This document shows positions 54,737 through 64,000 of a DNA stretch of 64,000 nt, one piece after another. The translations under genes and the position numbers were made by a program. Below the pieces are notes generated by a model, which worked only from the letters and a program-made list of their open reading frames with translations, did no database searches and was not told the origin of the DNA. Source of the DNA: Parapedobacter indicus (lineage in GTDB: Bacteria > Bacteroidota > Bacteroidia > Sphingobacteriales > Sphingobacteriaceae); assembly GCF_900113765.1 (NCBI RefSeq), contig NZ_FOQO01000002.1:310001-374000 (forward strand). The letters are read 5' to 3'. How positions within the stretch are numbered: position 1 is the first letter of the stretch; each line of letters starts with the position of its first letter.

Positions 54737-56995
54737 TTACTTACTCATAATAATTTCATAGGTTCCGGCATCTAGACGCGGGGAGACCAGCCAACCATCC
54801 TGCAAACGGGTTTTAACCGGTTCACCATTGATTTTTATGCGGCGACTGCTGGTTAATTCGCTCGGCAATTCCACGGTTCCACTCGTATTGGCCGGCACCA
54901 CAAGCTGCATCACATAAGTGGATGGATCTTGCTTACACGAAACTGCTATATCACCTTTAATGGTGGGCACGTTGATAGTTGCCCATTTCAGCGAACCAAT
55001 TTGTGGACGCACGCGAAAGGTTTTCCAGCCGGGTTCCAACGGTTCAACCCCCATCAGTTTTCTCGGAATAACATTGGCAGGGACGGCGCCCCATACATGA
55101 TTCCAATCCTGGTTGGGCTTGTATTTATTGTCCCAAGCTTCCATGGTAATGGTACTTCCTGCTCGGATCATGTTGTACCAGCTTCGGTCGCTTTGAGCGG
55201 TGAGCAACGAAAGCCCGTAATCTGCATCGCCGGCCATATACGTAGCATCCATCAAGAACTGGCTGCCGTACACACTGCACGCCATACCACGCGAACGGAT
55301 GAACGCCATCACCTTCTCCCTGTCTTTTTGGGGTACCAAACCGAAAGCCAGCGCCATCATGTTGGTATGCAAAGAAGCATGATCGGTATCTATCCCATCG
55401 CGGAAAACCCCTCGTTGCTTATCCCACAACAACGATTGAAACGCGCGGTGTGTCTCCTGCGCTTTCTCCGCAAACATCCTAGCATCATCTTCCTTCCCCA
55501 TGGCTTTAGCCAATTCGGCCATATCTTTCAGTGCTCTGTAATGAAACGCATTTACCACGGCATTGTAGGTAGTGAATACAAAACCATCGGTTTCACCATT
55601 GCCTACCATACCAAAGCCTCCAGTATGTGGCCAATCCACGATATCACGCAGTGAATCGCCTTGGTAGTGGACAGCTTTCATCAATGCTTTAGTCTGCTTA
55701 CCCGTTTTGGTGCTGATCAAACCGTTTGCTTCGCGCAATGGCAACAGTAATTTAGCCTTCAGATCGTCGTAGTAGTGACTCGCTGATCGAAGATCTCCTG
55801 TATACAGGTAATCGTGGTAAGCCATTAATACCGATTGCAGAATCCATTCAGTAGGCCACGTGGCGTGGTGTAACAGGTACTCGTGTGACCTGCGAGCCAG
55901 GCTGTATTCGTTATCTACACCGTAATGGCACAATTGGTTAATGTATGCATCTGCTTCGTATGGAATGCGTTCGCGATCGCCATCTACATAGATGCCCGCA
56001 AACGTGGTGGCTTTCACACTGTATTTACACAATTCCCATACCGCGTTCAGTATGGAATCCGAACTCTCAAACTGCGAGGCAAAGTCGTCAAACGGATAAT
56101 GAACGCTGGAACGGACGACATCCGTTTCTTCCAACTTGTTGGCATATCCTTCCAATTCTACATAGCGGAAAGGCAGCACTTCGCCGATGTATTCAGGCAT
56201 CTTGACCGCCTGTGGCCCAGTATTGCGCTTGTCGGGTCGGAATTGTAACTGATACGTATGAACTCCTTTCTTCAAAGGCAACTGATATTCCGCATAACGG
56301 ATTGTTCCACCTGGCTTGCGATTGATACTGCCGTCGGGATGGACGGCTTCACCCAACTTAATCGTCACGATGTCCTTTCCATTCGGTGAATCCAGCGTTA
56401 GCCGTAGTTGCCCAAACGCGGCCCTACCGAAGTCAATACGAATGGCATTTCCCATATGATGGATTCCTTCGGGAGCCTCGTCGGTTTTCTGCAATGGATA
56501 AAAGGTTGTCTGATAATCTGTCAGCGCATCGGCAGACCAAAATCGGCTCATGGATGACCACGACGATGGAACTTCGTCTCCATCCCATACCATGACGGCC
56601 CATGTATAGCCCGTGTTGGGAGCCAGTGGAGGTCCATCGTACCGTACATTGGTTGATTCATCTGACGCTATCTTTCCAGAATCCCAAACATCGCCGACAC
56701 CTTTGGCAATGCTATCTGGGCTATTTGACAGAATAATACGGTAGGCAGATTGTCGAGCGCCTTGCCCCACTCCGACAAGCTCCCAGCCCAACGTAGGTTT
56801 TTTGTTAGCTACCTGTACCCGTTGACCACCCGCCTCTTCAGCCCCGATGATAGGATAACCGTTGATTACCTGCAAATTCGGGTACCTTAGGTGATCGACC
56901 ATGAGGTGGGACACCTGGATGTTTTGGGCGTTTAGAACCAGTATTGCATTCAGCAATGGATAGCCAAAAATAATTTTCAAATACAGCGTATTCAT
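54737..56995 (-). CDS. GH78-family alpha-L-rhamnosidase (PUL-E)
   Basis: 752 residues with a signal peptide (to about LNAQ). Bacterial rhamnosidase features in order: beta domains (KKPTLGWELVGV ... YRIILS), the small-domain WSADAL region, then the (alpha/alpha)6 barrel with catalytic-region motif DGDRERIPYEAD (338-349) and WPTEWILQSVLMAYHDYLYTG. A C-terminal beta domain follows. It hydrolyses terminal alpha-L-rhamnose. The gene has its own 97-bp upstream region with the conserved block shared with GH106, and is the last gene of PUL-E. Confidence 0.9.
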   Translation of the reverse strand: MNTLYLKIIFGYPLLNAILVLNAQNIQVSHLMVDHLRYPNLQVINGYPIIGAEEAGGQRVQVANKKPTLGWELVGVGQGARQSAYRIILSNSPDSIAKGVGDVWDSGKIASDESTNVRYDGPPLAPNTGYTWAVMVWDGDEVPSSWSSMSRFWSADALTDYQTTFYPLQKTDEAPEGIHHMGNAIRIDFGRAAFGQLRLTLDSPNGKDIVTIKLGEAVHPDGSINRKPGGTIRYAEYQLPLKKGVHTYQLQFRPDKRNTGPQAVKMPEYIGEVLPFRYVELEGYANKLEETDVVRSSVHYPFDDFASQFESSDSILNAVWELCKYSVKATTFAGIYVDGDRERIPYEADAYINQLCHYGVDNEYSLARRSHEYLLHHATWPTEWILQSVLMAYHDYLYTGDLRSASHYYDDLKAKLLLPLREANGLISTKTGKQTKALMKAVHYQGDSLRDIVDWPHTGGFGMVGNGETDGFVFTTYNAVVNAFHYRALKDMAELAKAMGKEDDARMFAEKAQETHRAFQSLLWDKQRGVFRDGIDTDHASLHTNMMALAFGLVPQKDREKVMAFIRSRGMACSVYGSQFLMDATYMAGDADYGLSLLTAQSDRSWYNMIRAGSTITMEAWDNKYKPNQDWNHVWGAVPANVIPRKLMGVEPLEPGWKTFRVRPQIGSLKWATINVPTIKGDIAVSCKQDPSTYVMQLVVPANTSGTVELPSELTSSRRIKINGEPVKTRLQDGWLVSPRLDAGTYEIIMSK

Positions 56996-57004
56996 TTCAG
57001 GCGT

Positions 57005-57073
57005 TTTGTTTACAACCGCTGTAAAGTAATGAATCTTGTGGAACTAAGGTGTCCTGCTCTTACCTGCCTAGGA
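57005..57073 (-). promoter_or_regulatory. Conserved promoter block, copy 2 (upstream of GH78)
   Basis: Ungapped 69-bp match to 44612-44680. The distal part reads on the minus strand GCAGGTAAGAGCAGGA, with a GCAGG direct repeat of 10-bp period, clearer than in copy 1. The proximal part (57005-57028) lies 10 bp before the ATG, as in copy 1 (9 bp). Confidence 0.7.
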
Positions 57074-57092
57074 AGTTACCCGTTTCTCTATA

Positions 57093-58661
57093 TTATTTAT
57101 CCATCCATTCCAATCCCACCCACGTGTCCGGCCCATTATTTTTTTGAGCAACACCCGGCGTGCTCCTGCCGTCGATGACATATTTGGTAAGCAGCGCTTT
57201 CAGTTCCTGAACGCGTTTGGGAAATTTATCAGCAATATTTTTCTCCTCAGCAGGATCATCAGTTAAGTTGTATAATTGAATCGGCAGAAGACCATCTAGT
57301 TCTTGGGCAGTACGCGGAAAACTCCATCCACCCGACCCTGGACACATGATCAACTTCCAATTACCTTTCCTGATGGCGAAATCTCCATTGATGGAATGGT
57401 GTACAGTAGCCTCTCGAAGCGGTTGCCGGTACGATTCATTCAATAGAATCGGTAAAATATTGTAGCTGTCTTCACCGATATCATCCGGAATATAGAATCC
57501 CGAAACTGCTGCGGCAGTGGCCAAAAAATCAGTTGTACAAATCGTCTCATCGGTTACGGATGCTTTTGAAACATGTCCAGGCCAACTGACGATAAAAGGA
57601 ACCCGATGCCCACCTTCGTAAATATCAGCCTTATGACCGCGATAAATACCACTAGGATGGTGCCCTACCGCTGCCAATTCTTTGAAATTTGCCTTTGGCG
57701 AGCATCCATTATCACTGGTGAAAATAACCATTGTATTTTCCCTAATTCCATTTTTTTCAAGGGCTTCCAGCACCTGTCCTACCACGTCGTCCACCTGCAG
57801 TACAAAATCACCAAAAAAATTTGCATTGCTTTTCCCGAGAAACTCGGTGGTAGGCAAAATCGGAGTGTGGGGCGCAGGAAGTGCAAAGTACAAAAAAAAC
57901 GGCCGGGAATTCTGTGCGTGCTCGTCGATATATGACAGCGCTTTCTCCGTTAAATGCGGCAATGCCGCTGCATGAATGAAATCGCCCCCAGTGACACCCT
58001 TTCTCCAAAACCCCTTATCATCTACCGACACCGTGGTATCTTTTGGAATGCAGGTTGCCCGGCCATTTTCAACATATACATAAGGCGGCATATCCAACGA
58101 GCCGCTGAATCCATAGGAATATTCAAAACCTTTTTCTTTTGGACCGTTCTGAACAGATTTGCTGAAATCTACTGTTGGATTACTCGACAGATTATCGGTG
58201 TCGGTCGCGGCGCCTGAAAACTGCCAGTCCCATCCCAAATGCCATTTTCCCACGAATGCAGTATGGTATTCTTGTTGCTGTAACATCGCAGCAACGGTGG
58301 TGCGTCCGGGTTCGATCAGCGCTTTTGAATACCCACTCAATACTCCTTTCTTTAGCGAAGAACGCCAATTGTATCGCCCAGTCAGAATACTGTAGCGGGT
58401 AGGTGTGCATACTGCCGAGCTGGTATGTGCATCTGTAAACCGCATTCCTTCGTTAGCAAGCCGGTCGATATGAGTCGTTTGCCAAGCAGCATTTTCATTA
58501 TAGATGGAAACATCGCCATAACCAAGGTCATCGGCGAGAATAAAGACGATATTGGGTCTCTCCGAGTGGCCCGAAACCGTCGTCTGCGCATTTGCTATAT
58601 GGACTACTTGCAAGAGCAGCCACATGCTTAACATACAATAGTTACTGAAATATATCATCAT
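57093..58661 (-). CDS. Arylsulfatase-type sulfatase (S1 family), secreted
   Basis: 522 residues with a signal peptide (to about IANAQ). Calcium-binding ADDLGYGD (43-50) and the formylglycine site AVCTPTR (Cys85, converted by a maturase not in this window) are intact; GKWHLGW and TSDNGCSP complete the S1 active site. It removes sulfate esters from sulfated glycans. Two ATGs three bases apart (58661, 58658). It lies 12 bp downstream of the second sulfatase gene. Confidence 0.93.
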   Translation of the reverse strand: MMIYFSNYCMLSMWLLLQVVHIANAQTTVSGHSERPNIVFILADDLGYGDVSIYNENAAWQTTHIDRLANEGMRFTDAHTSSAVCTPTRYSILTGRYNWRSSLKKGVLSGYSKALIEPGRTTVAAMLQQQEYHTAFVGKWHLGWDWQFSGAATDTDNLSSNPTVDFSKSVQNGPKEKGFEYSYGFSGSLDMPPYVYVENGRATCIPKDTTVSVDDKGFWRKGVTGGDFIHAAALPHLTEKALSYIDEHAQNSRPFFLYFALPAPHTPILPTTEFLGKSNANFFGDFVLQVDDVVGQVLEALEKNGIRENTMVIFTSDNGCSPKANFKELAAVGHHPSGIYRGHKADIYEGGHRVPFIVSWPGHVSKASVTDETICTTDFLATAAAVSGFYIPDDIGEDSYNILPILLNESYRQPLREATVHHSINGDFAIRKGNWKLIMCPGSGGWSFPRTAQELDGLLPIQLYNLTDDPAEEKNIADKFPKRVQELKALLTKYVIDGRSTPGVAQKNNGPDTWVGLEWMDK

Positions 58662-58673
58662 CGTACAATTAGT

Positions 58674-59996
58674 TCAAGCCCTGATCTCTTCCGTTAGGTT
58701 AGATTCCCATCGTTCTAATGCCTGCATTAATGTTTTGAAAACTTCCGGAAACAACGATTGGATGTCTGTTGTTTCTTCCGGGTCTTTTTCAAGATCATAT
58801 AACGCGTGCTGTTCTCCAATAGCAATAAGTTTCCACTTTCCTTTTCTGGCTGCTTTTTGATCCTTAAAACGCCAAAAAACCGTTCGCTGATTTTCCGGTG
58901 CCGGCCTATTTCCAGTAAGCAGGGGAGTCAAGTTTCTCCCCGACCAATTCGGATTGATTATATCGAGGTGTAACAAATCGGCAACGGTTGGAACGATATC
59001 CATCGATAATACGAGTTGATCAGAAACCCCTGGTGTAATCTTTCCTTCCCAATAAAATATACCGGGGACTCGGTGTCCACCTTCGTAGACTTGCCCTTTA
59101 TGCCCCTTAAACAGCCCATTTGAACCCACCCTCGCTGAAGCGCCGTTATCCGAACAAAAAATGACTAATGTGTTTTTCAACAGTTCCTTTTGTTTCAGCT
59201 GCGATAAGATTTGACCAACGCCGCTGTCGAGGGATTGAATCATTTCTTTGTAGGCAACATCCACGTCCTCCCTTTCCTGCCTCTTGAATGATGAATCCAA
59301 TGTTCGAATAGCTGGATCTTCGGGCCCTTGATAAGGATAGTGTGGAGCACCATGGGGCAAGTAGAGGAAAAAAGGGCGCTGGTCAACTTGGTTGATAAAC
59401 TGCAACCCCCGTTGGGTAATGAGATCGGTTAAGTAGCCGTTTTCCGGTATGAGCTTATCCTGATTCCACCAATCCGCAATCCCCTCCTGATCAATGTGGC
59501 TTTGGTAATCGATATTCCCACTAACGAAGCCCTCGAATGTATCAAATCCTTGCTCCAACGGCCCAAATTCAGGCGAATATCCGAGGTGCCATTTTCCGAA
59601 TAAAGCGGTCTGATAACCATTTCCTTTCAACAATTCAGCCAGCGTGTGGACGTTGGGCTGCATTCCGGTATGCCGGTGAGTTTTTGCGGTTACAACTCCT
59701 TCGATACCCACTTCCTGAGGGTAGCGTCCGGTTAAAAGAGATGCACGGGTTGGACTGCACACTACACCGTTGGAATGATAGTCCGTAAGCCGGAGCCCTC
59801 CAGCTGCCAGACTGTCGATGTTTGGCGTATCAAACCTTGAGTTACCATAACATCCCAGATCGCCATATCCCATGTCATCCGCTACAATGAGGACGATATT
59901 CGGTCTTAGCTCTGTCAACTGATTACGCTTACTGTTTTCTCCACAAGTAGAGAAAATTGGCAGCATCAGCAACACACATATTTTACGTGGATTCAT
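58674..59996 (-). CDS. Sulfatase (S1 family), lipoprotein
   Basis: 440 residues, lipobox PIFSTC near residue 18. The same active-site set as its neighbour: ADDMGYGD, VVCSPTR with formylglycine Cys80, GKWHLGY and CSDNGASA. The two sulfatases are clearly distinct sequences, so they probably target different sulfate positions. The start at 59996 begins the lipoprotein signal; the upstream 60038 alternative would add 14 residues and overlap susD. It follows susD by 7 bp. Confidence 0.93.
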   Translation of the reverse strand: MNPRKICVLLMLPIFSTCGENSKRNQLTELRPNIVLIVADDMGYGDLGCYGNSRFDTPNIDSLAAGGLRLTDYHSNGVVCSPTRASLLTGRYPQEVGIEGVVTAKTHRHTGMQPNVHTLAELLKGNGYQTALFGKWHLGYSPEFGPLEQGFDTFEGFVSGNIDYQSHIDQEGIADWWNQDKLIPENGYLTDLITQRGLQFINQVDQRPFFLYLPHGAPHYPYQGPEDPAIRTLDSSFKRQEREDVDVAYKEMIQSLDSGVGQILSQLKQKELLKNTLVIFCSDNGASARVGSNGLFKGHKGQVYEGGHRVPGIFYWEGKITPGVSDQLVLSMDIVPTVADLLHLDIINPNWSGRNLTPLLTGNRPAPENQRTVFWRFKDQKAARKGKWKLIAIGEQHALYDLEKDPEETTDIQSLFPEVFKTLMQALERWESNLTEEIRA

Positions 59997-60003
59997 AAGA
60001 CAT

Positions 60004-61509
60004 TCAATAACCCGGATTTTGCTCTCCCAGTTGTGCATTGTTTACAAACTCAATACTGGGGATCGGATACAAATAGTATTCTTTTCCGGTAATGGGGTGC
60101 TCAATCGTTTTCTGAGTCGGAAAGTCTAAGCCCAAATAATCCATTTGAACTTGCACCCGGTCACGTAAAATCCCCCATCGGTTAAGATCGTGGAATCTTT
60201 TTGCTTCAAAACACAATTCGATTCTTCGTTCTTTTCTTAACGCTTCCCGGAAGGCCTCCTGGTCGGGCAGTTCAGCAACAGTACGGGCAGACAGTCCGGC
60301 GTTGAGTCGGATTGTATTCAATAGGTTAAACGCTTCTCCATCTGCTATATAATCGATTTCATTTAATGCTTCTGCACGGACCAGCAGCATCTCTCCATAT
60401 CGTATCAGCGGAAAATTCCAAGTGCTGAGTCCTACCGGATCGTTAGTGTTATAAAATTTATTTACAAAATAAAGGCTGCCATCTGGTTTTGACGGATCGA
60501 TGAAGTTTGCAAGGCCGTAATTTTTCAGCACAATATCCCGGCGGGTATCCCCCGGCTCAAACGCTTGGACCAAGCCATTTCCAGACGACAAACTACCGCC
60601 TTTTCCTTCCAAATTATCATCCGAAGGCAGTATAGAAGCCCCTCCCTGCAGGTCGGGTGGAGCAAAAAAGTTACTGATGGCCGTTGTTGTCGCCGCGGTC
60701 ACACCTCCGTACTGTACTTCAAATAACGAGGTGTGTCCGTTTTCTTGCGAACCATTGAAATTCGCCGCATAGTTTGGAAGTAACCCCAGGCTTGTATTGG
60801 AGATAACGGTCTGGGCAGCCGCAGCAGCTTCAGTCCATTCTTCCAACTCAAGGTGGACCAGCGACCGGAGTGCATGGGCCGCATATGACGTAGGCCTCCC
60901 AACCTCCATACCGGTATTTCCGGGATAGGAATCGGGCAAAAGGCGGGATGCATCGTCCAGGTCACTTTTAATCTGAACGTATACCTCTTCAATTGTGGCG
61001 CGTGCTTGCTCGGCATCACTGCGAGTCTTTATTTCTTGCAGTATGAGCGGCACCCCTCCGAAAAAACGAACCAGGTTAAAGTAATAGAAGGCTCTCATAA
61101 ATTTCGCCTGACCTTCAATCGCTTCCCTCACAGCGGCATCTGAAAATTCCGATACACCATCCATTCGACTAAGCACGGTATTTGCGCGGGTAATGCCGGT
61201 ATATAGGTCGGTCCAAACAGACTGGGAAACGTTGAACGTTTGATCGACAATAAAGATATCGGGTTCGGTTTCTTTGCGCCACGTCCAGCCGTCATCGCTC
61301 GCCATGTCTGTAAGTCGGGAAACATTGCCTTCGTAAAGGGTATGCAGGGGTTGGTAGACACCGTTCACAGCAGTAATCAACCCCTCTTCCGTAGTCAGCA
61401 GTTGGTCAAGTGCGATTTGCCCCCTGGGAGTAGGCTCCAGCAAACTTTCGCAACCCGAAATCAAGGTCACGCCCAACAGCAGAACGGATATATATATTAC
61501 ACATTTCAT
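60004..61509 (-). CDS. SusD/RagB-family surface lipoprotein (PUL-E)
   Basis: 501 residues, lipobox TLISGC near residue 20. Family features: EGQAKFMRAFYYFNLVRFFG, ELCFEAKRFHDLNRWGIL and YLYPIPSIEFVNNAQLGEQNPGY. ATG 61509 is used; the frame extends two codons further to a TTG. It pairs with the truncated SusC 19 bp upstream and precedes the two sulfatases. Confidence 0.95.
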   Translation of the reverse strand: MKCVIYISVLLLGVTLISGCESLLEPTPRGQIALDQLLTTEEGLITAVNGVYQPLHTLYEGNVSRLTDMASDDGWTWRKETEPDIFIVDQTFNVSQSVWTDLYTGITRANTVLSRMDGVSEFSDAAVREAIEGQAKFMRAFYYFNLVRFFGGVPLILQEIKTRSDAEQARATIEEVYVQIKSDLDDASRLLPDSYPGNTGMEVGRPTSYAAHALRSLVHLELEEWTEAAAAAQTVISNTSLGLLPNYAANFNGSQENGHTSLFEVQYGGVTAATTTAISNFFAPPDLQGGASILPSDDNLEGKGGSLSSGNGLVQAFEPGDTRRDIVLKNYGLANFIDPSKPDGSLYFVNKFYNTNDPVGLSTWNFPLIRYGEMLLVRAEALNEIDYIADGEAFNLLNTIRLNAGLSARTVAELPDQEAFREALRKERRIELCFEAKRFHDLNRWGILRDRVQVQMDYLGLDFPTQKTIEHPITGKEYYLYPIPSIEFVNNAQLGEQNPGY

Positions 61510-61528
61510 ATTCAATTGTTTATAGCGG

Positions 61529-64000
61529 TTAAAAAGTTGCGCTAAGTCCGAGAGAAATCAACCTCGACTGCGGATATGGCGTATAGTCAATCCCCGCCGA
61601 AAGCAAGCTGATCCGGCTGGATGCCTCTGGATTAAGGCCTTCATATTTCGTAAATGTATAAAGATTGGTGCCGGAAATCGTGAATCGCAGCGCTTTTAAA
61701 AATTTATCTGTTAATAAACGGGAAGGAAGTTCGTAAGAAATTCTGACATCCTTAATCCGTAAAAAATCGGCGTCCTCAAGGAACCGGGTGGACACCATCG
61801 TTGCTAAGGTGGTCGTATTTCCACCTTGTGAAGGCCTCGGAACCGTGTTACTGGGATTTTCCGGTGTCCAGAAATCGGCTACTTCGGCAAAATTCTGTAC
61901 AAAGGGAACACCTCGTGAAAAGAGGTTCCGGGCGGTGTTGTAAACTTGATAACCTCCTGCATAATCAAGGAATATCGATAACGACACATTTCTAAAAGCA
62001 AAGGTATTGTTGAACCCGCCGAAAAACCTAGGATGCGGAGTTCCCACGAACGTTTTGTCTCCAACGTCAAACACACCATTTCCGTTCAGATCGGCATAGC
62101 GGGGGTCTCCGGGAACGGCGTCAGACCACCGATCAGCCTCTTCTTCTTCTCCCAATTGCCATACACCGATGTACTGATACATATAGAATGCAGCAGCCGA
62201 ATTTCCTGCGCGGGTCAGATTGGTCGGCTGATTAGAGAGCGGGATACTTTCACCTGGGATTTCCAGGGGTTGCCCGATCGAATTATTGCCGATATCAATC
62301 ACTCGGTTTTTATTAAAGGAGATATTAAATTCTGATGCCCACGAGACCGTTCCTGTAAGCACGTTGCCCCCCAATGCGAGCTCGACACCTGTATTCTTGA
62401 CCGATCCCTGATTGATGATCGGATCCTGCCTCACGCCCGATGTAAGTGGTATGGGTGTCGATACCAACAAATCTTCGGACTGCTTATGATAATAGTCCAC
62501 CGTTGCATGAAACCTTCCATCAAGCACGGAAACGTCGATACCCGCGTCTAGCTGCTTATTTGCTTCCCATTGCAGGTTGGGGTTTCCTATATTTTGAGGC
62601 ACATTACCTACTACGACACTGTTTCCAAAGACGTACGGTGCAGCTCCTGCGCGGGTAATAAATGCAAAATCACCAATATTCTGATTACCGGTCAGGCCAT
62701 AGCTTACCCGAAGTTTCAGGTCATTGATAAACGGAGCGTCTTTTAGGAAATCTTCCTGAGAAATGCGCCATGCGACGGAGCCCGACGGGAAAATGCCGTA
62801 CCGCCGATCGGCGCCGAATTTGGAAGACCCGTCCCTACGCACGGTCGCAGTAAGCAGGTACTTACCGCCGTAGTCGTAATTGAATCTAACGAATGTCGAA
62901 ACTAACCCAGCGCGAACTTCGGAACCAGTCGCATTGAAATTGGTCTGGTTGGACAGTTGGTCTAAGGCATTGTCAATAGTTCCGGTTCCCGTTACGCTGT
63001 TATTTTTGGTCAGAAACTGCTGCGCGGAAAAGCCTAACAAGCCTTTGAAATTGTGCCGACCGGTTTTTTGCTCGTAGTTGAGCGTCAAATCGGATATCCA
63101 ATTAATTTGTTGATTATTAGGCACCGTCACACTTCCTTCGTCCCGGCTAAACAAACCGATTTGATAAACCGGCAAATAAACGTAGTTATCGCCAAGTACA
63201 ATATCTCCGCCGATGTTACCCGAAATAACTAATCCCTTGGCCACATCAATATCTATTTTTGTATTACCGAGAATTCGCGTCACGTTGTCGTTTCGTGTCG
63301 GCAGCAGGACATTAATAAGCGGATTTTCGTTAGCCCCGAAATACGGGGCGGCGGTGGTATTAATTGCGGTCAAGTTACCGGCTTCATCATAAGGTTCGGT
63401 AAACGAATGTTGGTATACCAAGCTACGGAAGCCTTCCGAGCCCCAAGAATCGTTGTTCAGCACGTTTTGCCGTTGGTGACTTCCGGTAAGATTTGTAGAA
63501 AGTCGAAGCCAGTCATTGATCTTAGAATTGAGGTTAACCCTGAGCGACCAAGATTTCAAATTGGAATTAATCAGCGTACCTGTTCTGTCCAAATACGAGG
63601 CAGATCCCGCATATTGAGTTTTTTCCGTACCGCCACTGAATCCTAGATTGTAGTTTTGTCTTGACCCCGTTTGGGTGCCTAGATCCTGCCAATCTGTGTC
63701 GACCTGCCACGCGGGATGCGCAAGATCCTCGTATACGGATATATCCCTACCGGAGTTCTTAAAAGCCTCCACGAACAGTAACCGCTGTTGTTCTGTACTC
63801 ATCACGTCGTACATTCGCGTGATGTTTTCGACACCGATATCTGTATTAAAAACAAACTGGCTCCCACCTGCCTGACCTTTTCTGGTCGTGATGATAATGA
63901 CACCGTTAGCGGCCCTAGATCCGTATATGGCGGTTGCGGAAGCATCTTTCAAGATGTCGATTGAAACGATGTCCTTCGGATTTATTGTCGAGAAATCAGC
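61529..64000 (-). CDS. SusC/RagA-family TonB-dependent transporter, C-terminal part (PUL-E; cut by window edge)
   Basis: 823 residues are visible; the reading frame is open to position 64000. It starts inside the plug domain ([20 protein letters not shown], then [16 protein letters not shown]) and runs through the barrel to ISLGLSATF. The N-terminus is outside the window, so it cannot be said whether an STN domain, and hence FecR/sigma control, exists. Confidence 0.95.
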   Translation of the reverse strand, partial: ADFSTINPKDIVSIDILKDASATAIYGSRAANGVIIITTRKGQAGGSQFVFNTDIGVENITRMYDVMSTEQQRLLFVEAFKNSGRDISVYEDLAHPAWQVDTDWQDLGTQTGSRQNYNLGFSGGTEKTQYAGSASYLDRTGTLINSNLKSWSLRVNLNSKINDWLRLSTNLTGSHQRQNVLNNDSWGSEGFRSLVYQHSFTEPYDEAGNLTAINTTAAPYFGANENPLINVLLPTRNDNVTRILGNTKIDIDVAKGLVISGNIGGDIVLGDNYVYLPVYQIGLFSRDEGSVTVPNNQQINWISDLTLNYEQKTGRHNFKGLLGFSAQQFLTKNNSVTGTGTIDNALDQLSNQTNFNATGSEVRAGLVSTFVRFNYDYGGKYLLTATVRRDGSSKFGADRRYGIFPSGSVAWRISQEDFLKDAPFINDLKLRVSYGLTGNQNIGDFAFITRAGAAPYVFGNSVVVGNVPQNIGNPNLQWEANKQLDAGIDVSVLDGRFHATVDYYHKQSEDLLVSTPIPLTSGVRQDPIINQGSVKNTGVELALGGNVLTGTVSWASEFNISFNKNRVIDIGNNSIGQPLEIPGESIPLSNQPTNLTRAGNSAAAFYMYQYIGVWQLGEEEEADRWSDAVPGDPRYADLNGNGVFDVGDKTFVGTPHPRFFGGFNNTFAFRNVSLSIFLDYAGGYQVYNTARNLFSRGVPFVQNFAEVADFWTPENPSNTVPRPSQGGNTTTLATMVSTRFLEDADFLRIKDVRISYELPSRLLTDKFLKALRFTISGTNLYTFTKYEGLNPEASSRISLLSAGIDYTPYPQSRLISLGLSATF

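Noticed and set aside
54929..55654. A 241-codon plus-strand frame
   Set aside because: Antisense to the GH78 gene, whose catalytic region is on the minus strand; no signal peptide or motif in the plus frame.
1..64000. tRNA, rRNA, CRISPR arrays, insertion sequences, phage genes
   Set aside because: None was recognised; there are no transposase or integrase frames, no regularly spaced repeats beyond the 20-bp tandem repeat, and no RNA gene landmarks.

Overview
The window looks like a Bacteroidota chromosome, most likely from the Sphingobacteriaceae or a close relative. It is packed with SusC/SusD outer-membrane nutrient-uptake pairs, FecR anti-sigma / ECF sigma pairs, sulfatases and rhamnosidases, and it carries promoters of the Bacteroidota TAnnTTTG type. 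The family placement is an inference from gene content; no rRNA or marker gene is present. Nearly everything lies on the minus strand. Only three small genes are on the plus strand: a DUF937 protein, a GroES-like protein and an AraC regulator.

Layout, as five polysaccharide-utilisation-type loci (PULs) read in transcription order (right to left). PUL-A (12733 to 1): ECF sigma, a clan GH-A hydrolase, FecR, SusC, SusD, a Sde182-like nucleoside-hydrolase-fold protein, a fused YdjC/ChbG deacetylase-esterase, and the start of a GH78 rhamnosidase that runs off the left edge. PUL-B (24928 to 12914): ECF sigma, FecR, SusC, SusD, an unclassified 828-residue protein with an internal duplication, a secreted protein with a flavinylation-type DAVTGAT motif, and a secreted FAD oxidoreductase. 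Between B and C lies a chaperone island, CbpA with its modulator CbpM, plus a DUF937 protein. PUL-C (37009 to 27045): ECF sigma, FecR, SusC, SusD, a Tat-exported FAD oxidoreductase and a second DAVTGAT protein. A GroES paralogue follows. PUL-D (53680 to 37574): SusC without a signalling domain, SusD, a sialidase-like propeller, 2-keto-3-deoxy-galactonate kinase and aldolase, an anion:sugar-acid MFS transporter, a GH106 rhamnosidase, two esterases and a flavin monooxygenase; a divergent AraC regulator sits at its head. PUL-E (right edge to 54737): SusC (cut by the edge), SusD, two sulfatases and a GH78 rhamnosidase.

How the parts fit together. A, B and C carry the full trans-envelope signalling set (SusC with an N-terminal STN domain, FecR, ECF sigma). 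D uses an AraC activator instead. D and E together look aimed at a sulfated, rhamnose- and sugar-acid-containing glycan (ulvan-like is one possibility): sulfatases, GH78, GH106, then a kinase/aldolase pair for 2-keto-3-deoxy sugar acids. GH106 and GH78 share a 69-bp upstream block with a 10-bp-period direct repeat, which suggests one regulon.

The most unusual element is in B and C. Neither holds a recognisable glycoside hydrolase. Instead each couples a SusCD importer to a translationally linked pair of exported flavoproteins, an FAD oxidoreductase and a probable covalent-FMN protein. The pair occurs in opposite gene order in the two loci, each time with a 4-bp ATGA overlap. This points to a periplasmic or surface redox module for a specific imported compound.
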